Assembly (NCBI GenBank): GCA_002077065.1
Contig: NAJO01000079.1
Location: forward strand, 50,556-114,555
Source: Cryoendolithus antarcticus
Taxonomy: Eukaryota > Ascomycota > Dothideomycetes > Cladosporiales > Cladosporiaceae
DNA length: 64,000 nt
Direction of reading: 5' to 3'
Both the position numbers and the translations under genes were made by a program. Within the stretch, counting starts at the first letter, position 1; every line of letters begins with the position of its first letter. Below, one piece after another: positions 54,214-64,000 of this stretch. The notes under the pieces were generated by a model. It searched no databases. It was not told the DNA's origin and was given only the letters and a program-made list of their open reading frames with translations.

Positions 54214-55329
54214 ATGTCTTCCGCCACGAGTTCCACGATCCCGAATGAGATCATCCTCTACGGGTACCCGGGCTCGCCCTACTTTCGCCGCGTGAAGCAA
54301 TATCTCGCCTTCCGCCAAATAAGCTACGCAGAATGCGTACGTCCCCGTTCGTCGCTTCGCCTTCAACCCCCCCTGACCTTTCATCGTGTAGCCTACAAGC
54401 CCAATCCTCCCACGCCCCATGCTCGCCGCATTGGGAGTCCGCTACCGCCGCATCCCCGTCCTCTCGATTGGTAAAGACATCTACGTTGACACATCCGCTA
54501 TTCTCGCCCGTCTGGACAGCCTCTTTCCTCCTTCCTCAGCGAACCCTGGCCTCGCTCCGACTGGTCTTTCGCAGATCTTGTTTCGTACAAACACAGGGTC
54601 CGAGGGCGTCTTTGCAAGATGCGCGGGGATGCTGGACAGCCGGTTTCCGGCCATGAAAGATCCGGCGTTCGTAAAAGATCGGAGGGACATGATGGGTCCC
54701 CGGTGGGGAGCTGATACTTCTGGGAAGGGGAGAGCCGAAGCGGCGATTGCGCTGAGGAGAGTGTTCGCAGAGCTTGAGACGCTTTTGCAGGATGGTAGAG
54801 ACTGGCTCGAAGGAGGGAAAGGGATGGGCAGAGCCGATGCAGAGGGTGAGTGACTCGGATCGGAAATGGACATGAGAGATGAGAGCTGACAATTGGAATA
54901 GCTGTGTGGCCACTTGACTGGGCGTTGAGCGACCTGCAGGCGGGCGAATACTTCAGCAAGGCAGAGTTTCCGAAGGCTATCGCGTGGGTCGAGAGATATA
55001 GGAAGGTAATTAAAGATGCAGCCACCAAGGCCGGCAAACCTACCAAGGTGAAGGGAGAGGACGCAGTAGCATTCGTCAAGAGCGCAGAGTACAGCGACAA
55101 AGAGAGCGCCGTTGACAGCAGCGATCCTCTTGGCCTGAAGGAGGGCCAGGAAGTTCAAGTGTCTCCGACAGACAGCGGGACATCATACAAGGACCACGGT
55201 AAGCTTGTCAAGCTCACCAGGGACGAGGTGGCGATCGCTGTCAAGACGGATGATGGCAGTGAGGTGCGGATCCACGCGCCGCGTTGGAATTTCAAGGTAC
55301 GAGCTGTGGAGTCGGCAACGAAGCTGTGA
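54214..55329 (+). CDS. Glutathione S-transferase-like protein with extra C-terminal domain
   Basis: Three exons join in frame: 54214-54336, 54392-54845 and 54902-55329 (334 residues), with introns of 55 and 56 nt. The start at 54214 (MSSATSSTIPNEIILYGYPG) puts the thioredoxin-fold strand at the expected distance; an in-frame ATG at 54172 is an alternative. The N-terminal GST domain shows IILYGYPGSPYFRRVKQYLA (no Cys or Ser in the usual catalytic Tyr/Ser/Cys position can be assigned with certainty), then ILPRPMLAALGVRYRRIPVL and SIGKDIYVDTSAILARLDSL, which includes the glutathione-binding Asp-Thr/Ser pair. A helical GST C-terminal domain follows (LETLLQDGRDWLEGGKGMGR; WPLDWALSDLQAGEYFSKAE). 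The last 70 residues (EGQEVQVSPTDSGTSYKDHG and later VRIHAPRWNFKVRAVE) form a beta-rich addition not usual in GSTs. The substrate is unknown. Confidence 0.85.
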
Positions 55330-56552
55330 TAGTCCAGTCCTTTCACCTGGCAGATGCGCCTAGCAGAAGCGTCTACACAGAGCAAGTGAGATCCAGTGAT
55401 TTGTTATCTCAGCCAGTGAAAGAGAACGCTCCAGGTCGTGATCTCAGTCTCGCCATGTCGTGCACTGACTCGTAGTGCTCAAATGGACTGCAATGCAATG
55501 CGAACGGAGCCACTGGTTCACCGGCGTGACGAGCCGCGAATGGGCGGCGTCCACGAGCTCATGGCGCGAGCACTATCGCTTTACGCCCCGGTGCATGAAG
55601 CCAGAAGCATACTTTCGATGTTGAGATGCAAGATGTAGGATGTCGTGGTCGACTGTGAAGCGCCAGATATATGCTGTTGACTTGTTCAGTAATGCGTGGC
55701 GACGAGGCGAGGTGCTGACTGGTGATCGCACAGCGCCGGTGTGCCTGTCCCCTGTCAGTTGTGATGATGATGAGGCAGCAAGCAAGCTGGTTCGCTTGCT
55801 GAGCGGTCGGCTGGTGGGAGCACTTCTAGTACTTTTATCCGGCAGACCAGGCGCTTCGAATAGGCAACGGACAAAACCTCGGGTTGAGGATCGAACGCTC
55901 TCGTGGGCGACCAGCAGAGACGTACCTCAAGCCTCAGCTTTGACATTTGATATGGATCTAAGTCTCAATGTGAAGTCCCGGTGTCGCATAGTAAAAGTAA
56001 TTGGGTGTTTGAACACGTCGACTAAGGAGCATCGTGGCTGCATCGATGCCCGACTTGAACTGACACGCGCTCGGACCCACTTCTCCAGCCGCTTTTCACC
56101 TCAGCGCCGCCGCCTTGTTTCTCACCCCTCCGTCACCTTTATCACAACCTCACCATCCCGCGCTTCTCATCTGATCTTGACCAGATCAGTGGTCTGCCCA
56201 CTTCAGGAGTGATTGCATTGCCAGTTGTACATCAGGACCAGGACACTCATCATTTCAGCCAGGACAGGATCTGCTTGCCGTGACGCCGTCAGTGTAGTGT
56301 GCGCCCACAGCATCTGTATCATCTGGAGCTTGCAGGACTTGCTCTGCTTCTGTTGCAGCGAACACATTGTGCACGCTGGATTGGTTAGAGCACTCGCTCT
56401 CGACGGCTAGAGAAAACGAAGAGACCTTGGTCACGTAGGAATCTGCTCGGATCGCCTCCACATCAGTGCCCCAGAACATCTAGTGGACTTCTTACCTAGT
56501 CAGCTACAGAATTGCCTGGGAGTCAGATACATATCTAGGACGTCAAGTCAAT
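55330..56552. other. Intergenic region upstream of the RfeG-type gene
   Basis: About 1.2 kb. A 190-codon ORF (55640-56212, +) exists, but its second half overlaps a C/T-rich stretch that looks like a 5' leader and it has no family resemblance, so I do not call it a gene. No repeat or RNA feature seen. Confidence 0.45.
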
Positions 56553-58361
56553 ATGCCTCCAGCCGGAGATGTGGAACGCTCGTGGTTCGTGCCAGGTACC
56601 GGCATCGATCGCCATGTCATCACCACGGATATCCAAAGGTATCTCGGGAACGATGCCACTGCACGACCTGGTGTGGGCACTGGATCTTACGCGGTTCGGA
56701 CATACATTGCGCACCGGCCTTGACATTGCCACTAACATCGCTGCAGGGCGTGCCCGGCTTCTGGATCAAGGCCTACAGAAATCTAACTACAGTACGTCCC
56801 TCATGGCTAATATGCAAGCGTGTATGATCGCTGACACCTCCTGCAGGCCATGATCTCGGATCTCAAGACCGATTCTGCTCGCTGGGTTGCGGAACAGCGC
56901 GCTACCGGACAACGAGGTAGTCACAGCCCAGACTTGTCACACGTCAAAGGGATCACAGTACCTAACTTAAAAGCAGGCGGAGGCTATGAGGGATCTGGAA
57001 CTCAGAGTGCTGCCATCGAGCGAACTCATCAAGGCCAAAGTCGTGCTCGAGCTTCTCCATCCACTGATGCCATGTACGCTGCAGCTGCAGCCAGGGAACG
57101 CATGCCAGAGAGGGGATCAGACAGGATGCCACAAGGTAGACCGTCAGGCGACAGAATTGTGGACCGCATGCCAATGGATAGGATGCCCATGGACCGGATG
57201 CCTATGGACAGAGCTCTTGCAGGCCGTGCTCCCGTCGACCGTTATGATGATCATATGGACATTGATCCTCCAGCACCTCGTTATCAGGACAGACAACTTG
57301 CTGGTGATCGCGGCGGACCCGCCATAGACCCGCGGGACCCCCGGTATGGTCAGGATAGCAGAGCTTATCAGACAGATCCCAGGCAGGCCTACGCCGGAGC
57401 AGAAGCACCAGGCTATGGTCGCGCTGCTGCGTCAGCTGGGTTTGGCCAGGACATGGACTACGGACGTGGTGCCTTCGCTCCGCCGGCAACTGATGGTGCT
57501 CCACCAGGATATGTGAGACGCGGTAATCAGTACATCCCCATCTCTGCACTCGACCAGCCAGGCTTGACTGCAAGGGCTGATCCCGCAGCCTTTGGCGCTT
57601 ATGGAGGACCACCACAGCTGCGCGGACCCGATTCGCGGGATCCACGCGACAGGGATCCACGTGACATTCGTGATCCTAGAGACATCCGTGACCCCAGAGA
57701 TATTCGCGACCCTCGGGACATGCGCGACCCTCGGGATATGCGCGATGGCCGTGACCCGCGAGAAATTCGCGATCCTCGAGAAGTCCGAGACCCGCGTGAT
57801 CTCCGCGGCGCCGATCCAAGAGATATCCGTGATCCACGCGACATGCGTGACCAGCGTGACCCACGCGATGCCCGGGACCGTGACATGAGAGACGTTCGGG
57901 ACCCAAGAGATGTTCGAGACCCTAGGGACCCGCGTTTTGCACAGGACTTTGCGCCGCAGGATCCCAGGTACGCTTACCCTAGCCCGGCTGCGACCGTCAG
58001 CGTGCCTCTCGGCCGCGAGCATCCCCTCAGCCCACCACAACAGAGGTTCGCAGACACTCGGCCGTCTGACATGGGCAGATCGGCTGACTCTCGCAGTCCA
58101 TATGGAATGTCGGGCGCGCCGCCCGGTCCCGGCTACAATGATCCGTATGGTGGTGGTGGTGCTCGTCGTAAGTATCGCTGAGTGTGCTTGAAACAGACTC
58201 AGTAGGGCACGCACTGATGGAATGCATCAGCTCCGACTTCCGGCCAGCCGGACCCAAGGGACCCTAGATTCGGCGGCGCACAGCCGCGAGCTCCGCCTGG
58301 TGCTGGTCGCGATGCAGGCAACGGTGGCGACCGCGATGCTCGTCGCCGCCGCCTCGGGTGA
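56553..58361 (+). CDS. RfeG-type fungal regulatory protein with long RDPRD repeat tract
   Basis: The N-terminal domain matches what is annotated in Aspergillus as transcription factor RfeG; its molecular role is poorly known. Exons: 56553-56672 (or to 56693), 56747-56791, 56847-58167 and 58231-58361; the product is 538 (or 545) residues. The first donor is ambiguous: GTGGGC at 56673 or GTTCGG at 56694, both in frame. Domain landmarks: FVPGTGIDRHVITTDIQRYL, LGNDATARPG, GFWIKAYRNLT and AMISDLKTDSARWVAEQRAT. The rest is disordered: DRMPMDRMPMDRMPMDR near residue 160-180, a Gly/Tyr/Pro/Asp-rich stretch, and a long tandem array of RDPRDIRDPRD-type units (57627-57945). The last intron (63 nt) restores a tail RAPPGAGRDAGNGGDRDARR. 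The low-complexity arrangement resembles RNA-binding or condensate-forming proteins; this is inference. Confidence 0.85.
57627..57945 (+). repeat. Coding tandem repeat encoding (R-D-P-R-D-x) units
   Basis: About 320 bases of imperfect units, mostly 18 bases, encoding RDPRDI, RDPRDM, RDPREI, RDPRDV and similar hexapeptides. Unit sequences vary at third codon positions, while Arg and Asp/Glu alternation is retained. The tract lies inside exon 3 of the RfeG-type gene. Confidence 0.9.
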
Positions 58362-60034
58362 TCTGGCTCACAATACCCTTCGCGCTGCGAGACTGGACAC
58401 CTACAGACGTCTGTCTGATACACGTGACCCTATGGATTCCACGTCTGCCAGGCTCTCTTGTCTGCCGTCTGCCAGTGGATGCGTTTTGCAAGTCACTTAG
58501 CACCATCAAGCGGCTTCACGTTCCATGAGTAAGTATTCTGCTCGGCCGTCACTCACGTCATGGTACTTACTGGACACTGCTGGCCAGCTATGTGGCGTAT
58601 CACGGTCTCTCGCGGCTGGACTGCGTGAATCGTATGAGCATGTGCCATGGCTGAGGAATATAGGCTGCTCCTCAGCGGGAATCTCCAGGAGCTTATGGCA
58701 ATTCCCAGCTTGCCTTACCCGCAGCATCGCGGCTGCTACCCAGCTCGTGGATCACCGCCCGGACTCGGCACTATCATGTTGTATTTTGACTCTCATACAA
58801 TTGTATTGCAAGTGCTGGTCGATGTTTCGATGGCCTATCCTCTGCTCAGCATCGGCGCATATGGACTTCATCTGGGATGGTTGCATAGTTTCGATTGATC
58901 ATGTAGGAGGCATAGTGTATGGATACGGCGTATGCTTCTACAGCTCTATCGAGTCATCACTCAACACTTGACAAGTGAATGGCTGACCCTCGTATCCCGA
59001 TTTGTGATGATGCTATGTTGTCCTGACTGCCATACTGCTGGGGTATCTTGCGCTGCTGGCTGACTGGCATGACTACGAATCTTCGGCTGTCATCGGCCCT
59101 GCAACCAGGACCATCAGCGACCGAGATCTGGACAGGAATTGGCGCACGATGGGCCAGAGCCGAGAGCCAAAACTAAGGATTGGCAATGAGCTGATTGTTA
59201 AATCCCCCTGATCGCTAGACCGAAGCGGTACCCTTTCACAAGTGCTGACTGATGTCACGGCCTCTCACGATGAGCTGAGCCGCATGCCGGGTACCGGTCC
59301 ATGTTTCGGGCAGCCTTGCGGTCACTGTCTCTGGAAGCGTCAATCTGATAGCAGCCTGCATGTGTCCGTCGCTCCTAATCTCCATCGCTCGGTCACCCCA
59401 AAACCGGCCGAATTGTGGATTGCCTGATCACGCCAGCGGTCGCCACTTCTCACACCAAATGTGTTTGTCCTCACATGCATCACACCTGCCCGGGGGTGTC
59501 TGTATCACCCCTTGCTCCTGAACTCCGGGAGCGTTAGTTTTCCACGTTCGCCACTGACACTGATTGAAGGTCAGTGCCTCGAGCACATACCTGTTCACCT
59601 AGGAGCAACAAAGCTCTGTCAATTTCGGAAGAAGTATGACAGTGTATTCTTTGCACACGGAACGTAGACTACATGCAAGCTCGGGACGTAAGTAGTACCC
59701 CCGATTAATGCGTGGTCAGCTTTTGTTTGTGCATTCCAAATTGCATAATCATAAACCAGACCACTTTTGCACAGTGCAAGTCCCGACGTGCATCTCACGC
59801 CACCGTAATCGCACCGCCGTCCTGCCTTGGTCAGCGAGTGACTAATACCAAGGCACCACTCGAGCGAGTTGGCAATAGGAATACGAGCACAGAGCGAATG
59901 GAAGTTGGGACGCTCTTTGAGTGGTGGGTATAAGTACTGGAGCCACGAAGGGTGTACAATCTTTCTAGGTACTAGTTATCATACTCGTTCAGAGGCTTCC
60001 ATTCTGCCCCCTCTCTGTCAGACGTGCAGTCAAG
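58362..60034. other. Gene-poor intergenic tract
   Basis: About 1.7 kb between two + strand genes. ORFs up to 148 codons (58525-58971) have no recognisable motif. The start of the tract must include the 3' UTR of the RfeG-type gene. No repeat or transposon seen. Confidence 0.45.
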
Positions 60035-60826
60035 ATGGCCCCGAAGATCGCCATAGTCTATGTACGTCAAAGCGCACGGTCTCTCTCCCAGACTATTCAA
60101 ATAGCATACCTGTCGAAGTCGATAGTCGTTCATCGCGTGCGGCGGCATGCTGATCTACCCTCTCCAGTACTCCATGTACGGCCACGTCAAAAGCCTAGCC
60201 CATGCAGAAGCCGAAGGCATCCGATCAGCCGGCGGCGATGTCGACATTTACTGCGTTGAGGAGACCTTGTCACCAGAAGTCCTAGCAAAGATGCACGCGC
60301 CTCCAACAGACTCCTCGGTCACTGTGCTCTCCAATCCTTCTGTCCTGGAGCAGTACGATGGCTTCCTCTTCGGGATTCCCACGCGTTATGGCTCATTCCC
60401 AGCCCAGTGGCGCACCTTTTGGGACAGGACCGGTAAGCAGTGGACAGCTGGAGCCTACTGGGGCAAGCTAGCCGGTGTCTTCGTCTCGGTGGCAACGCAG
60501 GGCGGCGGACAGGGCGAGACGGCGCTGGCTACGATGAGCACGCTCACTCATCATGGGATCATCTATGTTCCGTTAGGGTATAAGCCAGTCGCTCCTTTGC
60601 TGAACGACAATTCGGAGGTCCGAGGCGGTACCCCCTGGGGCGCTGGGACGTTCGCGGTAAGCCCACTCGCCTTCTCGCCCGAGCATAGTCCCGATCGAAC
60701 GTGCGACATAGCTGACGCGCAGACAAGAACGACGACGGATCCCGTATGCCAAGCGAGAAGGAACTTGAGATTGCAAGGGCTCAGGGCAAGGCTTTCGCTG
60801 AGACTCTGACAAAATTTGGCTTCTGA
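60035..60826 (+). CDS. NAD(P)H:quinone oxidoreductase, WrbA/Pst2-type flavodoxin
   Basis: FMN-dependent two-electron quinone reductase, a stress-protection enzyme (yeast Pst2, Ycp4 and Rfs1 are relatives). Exons 60035-60061 (MAPKIAIVY), 60168-60656 and 60728-60826 join in frame with introns of 106 and 71 nt, giving 204 residues, the usual size. Landmarks: SMYGHVKSLAHAEAEGI (FMN phosphate loop after IAIVYYS), FLFGIPTRYGSFPAQWRTFW, VSVATQGGGQGETALATMST, HHGIIYVPLGYK and GGTPWGAGTFA, all in WrbA. The third exon gives DGSRMPSEKELEIARAQGKA. The last acceptor is taken as ACAAG because it continues the family reading; the alternative GCGCAG five bases upstream would shift the frame. No membrane or targeting signal is seen. 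Confidence 0.93.
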
Positions 60827-61483
60827 TCAGCAATATGCACCAGACGAGGAAGTCCTTCATTTCCTCTTAAATGGCCTATTTGTAGTCAAGGGTACATTGG
60901 CCAAACCGACCGATGACTTTGTCGTGCTGTAAGATCAGAGTCATCGCTTTAGAAGTGGTCTCCGAGACGTTCCTGACGAGGCTTACGTCCGGGCGAGAGC
61001 GAAAGGCGTCTTTGCATGGCGATGAGAACGAATCTAGTTGGTAGCCTGTGAACGGAATAGACGTAGTCTCGCGGTAGCATTTAATTACCACTTCCATGTC
61101 AGCTCCTCCTACAAGCACACTCTGGGTCGCTCGTAAGCAGAATGGTCTAGTTCAGCTCTCATAGACTGTGGAGGAGATGAGTCCATACTCGTAAGGTCAG
61201 ATAGTGATTATATGCAACTTTCACAATGCGCTCAAAGTCGATCCGTTCGGTCTGCAAGCTAGGCTTCATCAGGCAGGCGTAGCCGGCGCGAGCGATCAAC
61301 CTCGAGCTCCACCTATTGGGAGTATGAGCAATATGACTAGATATGGAATGACACATTGCCATCTCCAGCTCGTACCAGGAGCCGTATATGACCTTACAGA
61401 CACCTATTAGATGCACATACCACTGCATCCAAACGACACCGTGAACGTTCCTGAAAGAGCAAGTTACAATTCCCTTCTCAGCA
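60827..61483. other. Intergenic region
   Basis: About 660 bases between two + strand genes, with the 3' UTR of one and the promoter of the next. Short ORFs on the minus strand (61159-61737) overlap the next gene and look like shadows. Nothing else seen. Confidence 0.45.
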
Positions 61484-62320
61484 ATGGCAACCCAGTACGC
61501 CCCAGATGCTCGCAGCAAGGCCAACAGGCTCAGCAAACGCGGTAAGCTGTACACTATATACACCCCGATCTGTGCTTGATACTTACAAGTTGCAGCAACA
61601 TACGATGCACCCCTCATCCACTCCCTGATCAACTCTTGCCCGCTCTTACACGTCTCCTTCAACGCCCCCATCTCCGACTCCCAAGAATCCCAGACCCAAT
61701 TCCCCACCATCCTGCCCATGCTAGGAGCAATCAGCACCTTCTCCTCCCAATCATCCTCAGATGAAGACGCAGAACCATACCTCTACCTCCACGGCTCTTC
61801 CGCCGCTCGTCTCTTCAAACTCACACCCCCCGGCGGCCTCCCCCTCTGCATAGCAGCCACGCACGTAGACGGATACGTCCTTGCCCTAGCACCGTTCCAC
61901 AACAGCTGCAACTACCGCTCAGCCGTCGTCTTCGGTCTCGGCTCCCCCCTCACAGACCCCGAAGAGGTCGAGTTCGCCCTAAAACTAATCACGAACAACT
62001 CCATCCCCTCACGCTGGGAGAACAGTCGCCACCCGCCGACGAAAGCTGAGGTTACATCGACCGGTATTCTGAAGGTCAGGATCGAGACTGCGTCGGCGAA
62101 AGTGAGGACTGGAGGACCGAGCGACGATAGGGCGGATTTGATGGACGAGGCGTTGGTGGCGCGGACTTGGACGGGTGTTGTGCCGATGTATAGTGTATTG
62201 GGGACGCCGATGGAGAGCGAGTATAACAAGGTGAAGGCTGTGCCGGAGTACTTGGGTGAGTGGGTTGAGGATGCGAATTCGATGGCTGAGCAGGTGGCGG
62301 TGGATGCTGTGGAGGGGTAG
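61484..62320 (+). CDS. FMN-binding split-barrel protein (pyridoxamine 5'-phosphate oxidase-like)
   Basis: Flavin-binding split-barrel proteins of this group are related to pyridoxamine phosphate oxidase and nitroimidazole-resistance (NimA-like) proteins; the reaction here is unknown. Exons 61484-61541 (MATQYAPDARSKANRLSKR) and 61596-62320 join over a 54-nt intron (GTAAGC donor, CAAGTTGCAG end), giving 260 residues. The opening, with RLSKRATYDAPLIHSLINSC (R-x-x-x-R-x-x-Y/D), is typical for the group. Barrel strands include PLLHVSFNAPISDS, PYLYLHGSSAARLFKL, GLPLCIAATHVDGYVLALAP and NYRSAVVFGLGSPLTD. A C-terminal alpha/beta part with TGILKVRIETASAKVRTGGP and ARTWTGVVPMYSVLG follows. The first half of exon 2 is C-rich and the second G-rich. 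Its stop is only 22 bases from the stop of the converging PPR-like gene. Confidence 0.88.
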
Positions 62321-62342
62321 ACCTTAGACCGTGGGGCGATGT

Positions 62343-64000
62343 TTAGTCTGGTTTGGACTGGGCTTGCAGGATAGTTGTGGGGATGTAGAGGGTTGGAGCC
62401 TGTGGCCTAGACTTCGGGCCGACTGTAGATCCAGGATTGAGCCTCAGTCGAGTCCGCCGCATCTTGACTGCTGTAGAACTCAGATGTCTCGCAGGACGTC
62501 TATCATAAGGCACAAGTCCTCTCTCGCCTGCCGCGCCGCCGATCCGATGTGGGCTGGTTTCCCAGAGTACTCGCAAATCATACGGCGAGCTCTCACCGCG
62601 CTCTTCGACATGACCGCCGTCAGCCACCCAAGTCTTGACATCCGCGTACTCGCGAGTCTGTTGCCGAACCCCGCGGGCATCCCCAAATACACGGCGGTAC
62701 AGGATAGCCTGCTCGTCAGCAGACCAGACTGGTACAACAAATGCGTGATCGGACGAGTGAACCTGATCAGTCCTCCAAATCCGTTGAGCATGAAGCACGT
62801 AGTGCGCTAGAGACAACCTGTTACGCTCTATGATCAGGGTATTCGCAGGTACCATGGAGGCAGACGGTCCGAACATCACCCACAGTTGCTGTCTCAAAGC
62901 TTCGCGGACGACCTGAGTTTTCACGTGGAATCCTTCTTCTCTCAGCTTCTTGAGTAGGACCAACCCCTGCGCCCATACTGGTGAATCGATCAGGTCCTCG
63001 GCGTCGTGCGATGCGGGTGTTGCCGAGCGTTTCTCGTCCAAATTCGTTTCGTGAAGCATGTCACGGTGCCCTGCGTCGCGTATACCCCACATTACAATAG
63101 CACGCAGCATATTATCGGTCAATGTGGCCCTCAGTACAGCTTTGTTAGAGACCTGAGTCGGATCATGCGTCCTCGGCGGTCGTATCGCGGGCTTTGCGTC
63201 ATTGTGATAATGCTCGACCAGCCAAGTAGCAATCGTCTCAACCCCATCCATGTCATACTCCATGCCATAGCGCTTTAGCAGCTCTGTCCAGATAAACGGG
63301 GGCACGTGTTGGCCATGCTCTGCTGCGTAGATAGACGCTTTCAGTACGAAGTCGCGAGCGATTCGCTCGTTGCGGACAATGCCACCGCTCGGATTAGGCT
63401 GCTTACCACGTGTCCGTGTAGGCAAGATATACTTCTTCATGAAGTTGATGGAGCGCACGGAGAGCGGCATTCTTTCCGATTGGATGTGCTGGAAAGCTTT
63501 GGTGACGCCGTCCCAATTGCCTTGCTTGGCACAATGCTGCAGTATTCTGTTCCACACCAAGTGATCCAGATTTACATCCGCCTGCTGCAGGCAAAGTAGC
63601 GTAAGCTGGACTTGTAAGCCATCGCCTGCCTCCAAGAAATTGGCAAGCAGCGTCTTCTGCATGTGCGCGTCATCGTAGTTCTCAGGATGCTGGTCGCTGT
63701 GTACTAGTGCCCGGTACAGCTCTTCCGAGCGGTCGTTTACTACTTTGCGGAGCAGTCGACTATACATACAATCTGTGAGCTGTAGTCCCGCCGCTGTGAT
63801 CTGCGCGAGTCTTGCATCCAGATCTTCCGTCAACGTGATCCGCATGGCCAGCTCGCGAAGTGCTAGTGGGCCCAACGCTTCGATACCTAGGACAGTAAGT
63901 GTTCTTATAACGAAGTCGATGGAAAAGGCTGCTGTGGCGAACAGCTTGGCGCAGAACGAGTCGCTGATGAGTTTTGGTGTGATGCCATGCACTTCGCCCA
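62343..64000 (-). CDS. Pentatricopeptide-repeat-like mitochondrial protein (start outside window)
   Basis: PPR proteins bind RNA in mitochondria and guide its processing or translation. The frame is open from the stop at 62343-62345 to the right edge with no ATG near 63990, so the N-terminus lies beyond the window; at least 552 codons are visible. Helical repeats are seen: LTDCMYSRLLRKVVNDRSEE, VQLTLLCLQQADVNLDHLVW then NRILQHCAKQGNWDGVTKAF with the PPR-like x-Gly-x-Trp-x2-Val, and PFIWTELLKRYGMEYDMDGV. The C-terminal 200 residues (ANTLIIERNRLSLAHYVLHA, then VVPVWSADEQAILYRRVFGD) form a conserved-looking non-repeat part. I cannot assign it to a named yeast gene; an ATPase-expression or intron-processing factor would be a guess. 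Its stop converges closely on the FMN protein gene. Confidence 0.8.
   Translation of the reverse strand, partial: GEVHGITPKLISDSFCAKLFATAAFSIDFVIRTLTVLGIEALGPLALRELAMRITLTEDLDARLAQITAAGLQLTDCMYSRLLRKVVNDRSEELYRALVHSDQHPENYDDAHMQKTLLANFLEAGDGLQVQLTLLCLQQADVNLDHLVWNRILQHCAKQGNWDGVTKAFQHIQSERMPLSVRSINFMKKYILPTRTRGKQPNPSGGIVRNERIARDFVLKASIYAAEHGQHVPPFIWTELLKRYGMEYDMDGVETIATWLVEHYHNDAKPAIRPPRTHDPTQVSNKAVLRATLTDNMLRAIVMWGIRDAGHRDMLHETNLDEKRSATPASHDAEDLIDSPVWAQGLVLLKKLREEGFHVKTQVVREALRQQLWVMFGPSASMVPANTLIIERNRLSLAHYVLHAQRIWRTDQVHSSDHAFVVPVWSADEQAILYRRVFGDARGVRQQTREYADVKTWVADGGHVEERGESSPYDLRVLWETSPHRIGGAAGERGLVPYDRRPARHLSSTAVKMRRTRLRLNPGSTVGPKSRPQAPTLYIPTTILQAQSKPD

Noticed and set aside
55640..56212. 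190-codon + strand ORF before the RfeG-type gene
   Set aside because: No family resemblance, and its second half coincides with a C/T-rich stretch typical of fungal leaders.

Overview
The window is nuclear DNA of a filamentous ascomycete (Pezizomycotina), most likely a dothideomycete close to Mycosphaerellales/Capnodiales. Evidence: nearly every gene is broken by short introns (mostly 46-67 nt) with GTRNGY donors and CTRAC-like branch sites just before the acceptor; genes lie on both strands without operons; the set includes Pezizomycotina families (GT2-type hyphal glycosyltransferase, RfeG-type protein, DUF7726 protein, BIM1-like copper protein). The species is inferred, not proven. I found no rRNA, tRNA, CRISPR, transposon ORF or viral gene.

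Layout. 1-9 kb: 5' part of an aldehyde dehydrogenase (-), the SLT2-type cell-wall MAP kinase (+), an OB-like orphan (+), RTF1 of the Paf1 complex (-), COQ7 of ubiquinone synthesis (+), an orphan with a possible zinc cluster (-). 9-14 kb: gene-poor, with one disordered orphan (-). 14-25 kb: BIM1-like GPI protein (+), mitochondrial ABC transporter (-), clathrin light chain (-) divergent from an Rtt103-like CTD-binding protein (+), a DUF7726 protein (+), a catalase (-). 25-32 kb: a 906-residue ankyrin protein (-), a 2.6-kb tract without a supportable gene, then a secreted precursor with three Kex2-type peptide repeats (+). 32-43 kb: DUF1365 membrane protein (-), PRELI protein (+), GUF1 (-) divergent from MAD2 (+), GT2 (+). 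43-50 kb: cysteine-rich F-box-like orphan (-), a C2H2/fungal-domain transcription factor (+), MBF1 (+). 50-64 kb: PhyH dioxygenase (-), TMEM234-like protein (+), OTU2-like deubiquitinase (-), GST-like protein (+), RfeG-type protein (+), WrbA/Pst2-type flavodoxin (+), FMN split-barrel protein (+), and a PPR-like protein (-) running off the right edge.

Most genes are housekeeping and show no functional cluster. Mitochondrial functions recur (COQ7, MDL1-type ABC, PRELI, GUF1, PPR), as do redox functions (catalase, WrbA, GST, ALDH).

The most unusual locus is 31079-32085. A signal peptide and a cysteine-rich, crystallin-like domain are followed by three 18-residue peptides, each flanked by basic cleavage sites and each carrying the core CWW[Q/R]WGC. 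Between copies 1 and 2 eight codons differ silently and only one changes the amino acid, as expected if the peptide itself is selected. This looks like an undescribed family of Kex2-processed secreted peptides, possibly pheromone-like or a ribosomally made cyclic peptide.

Gene models with introns were built by hand from splice motifs, reading-frame continuity and family alignment from memory; no search was run.
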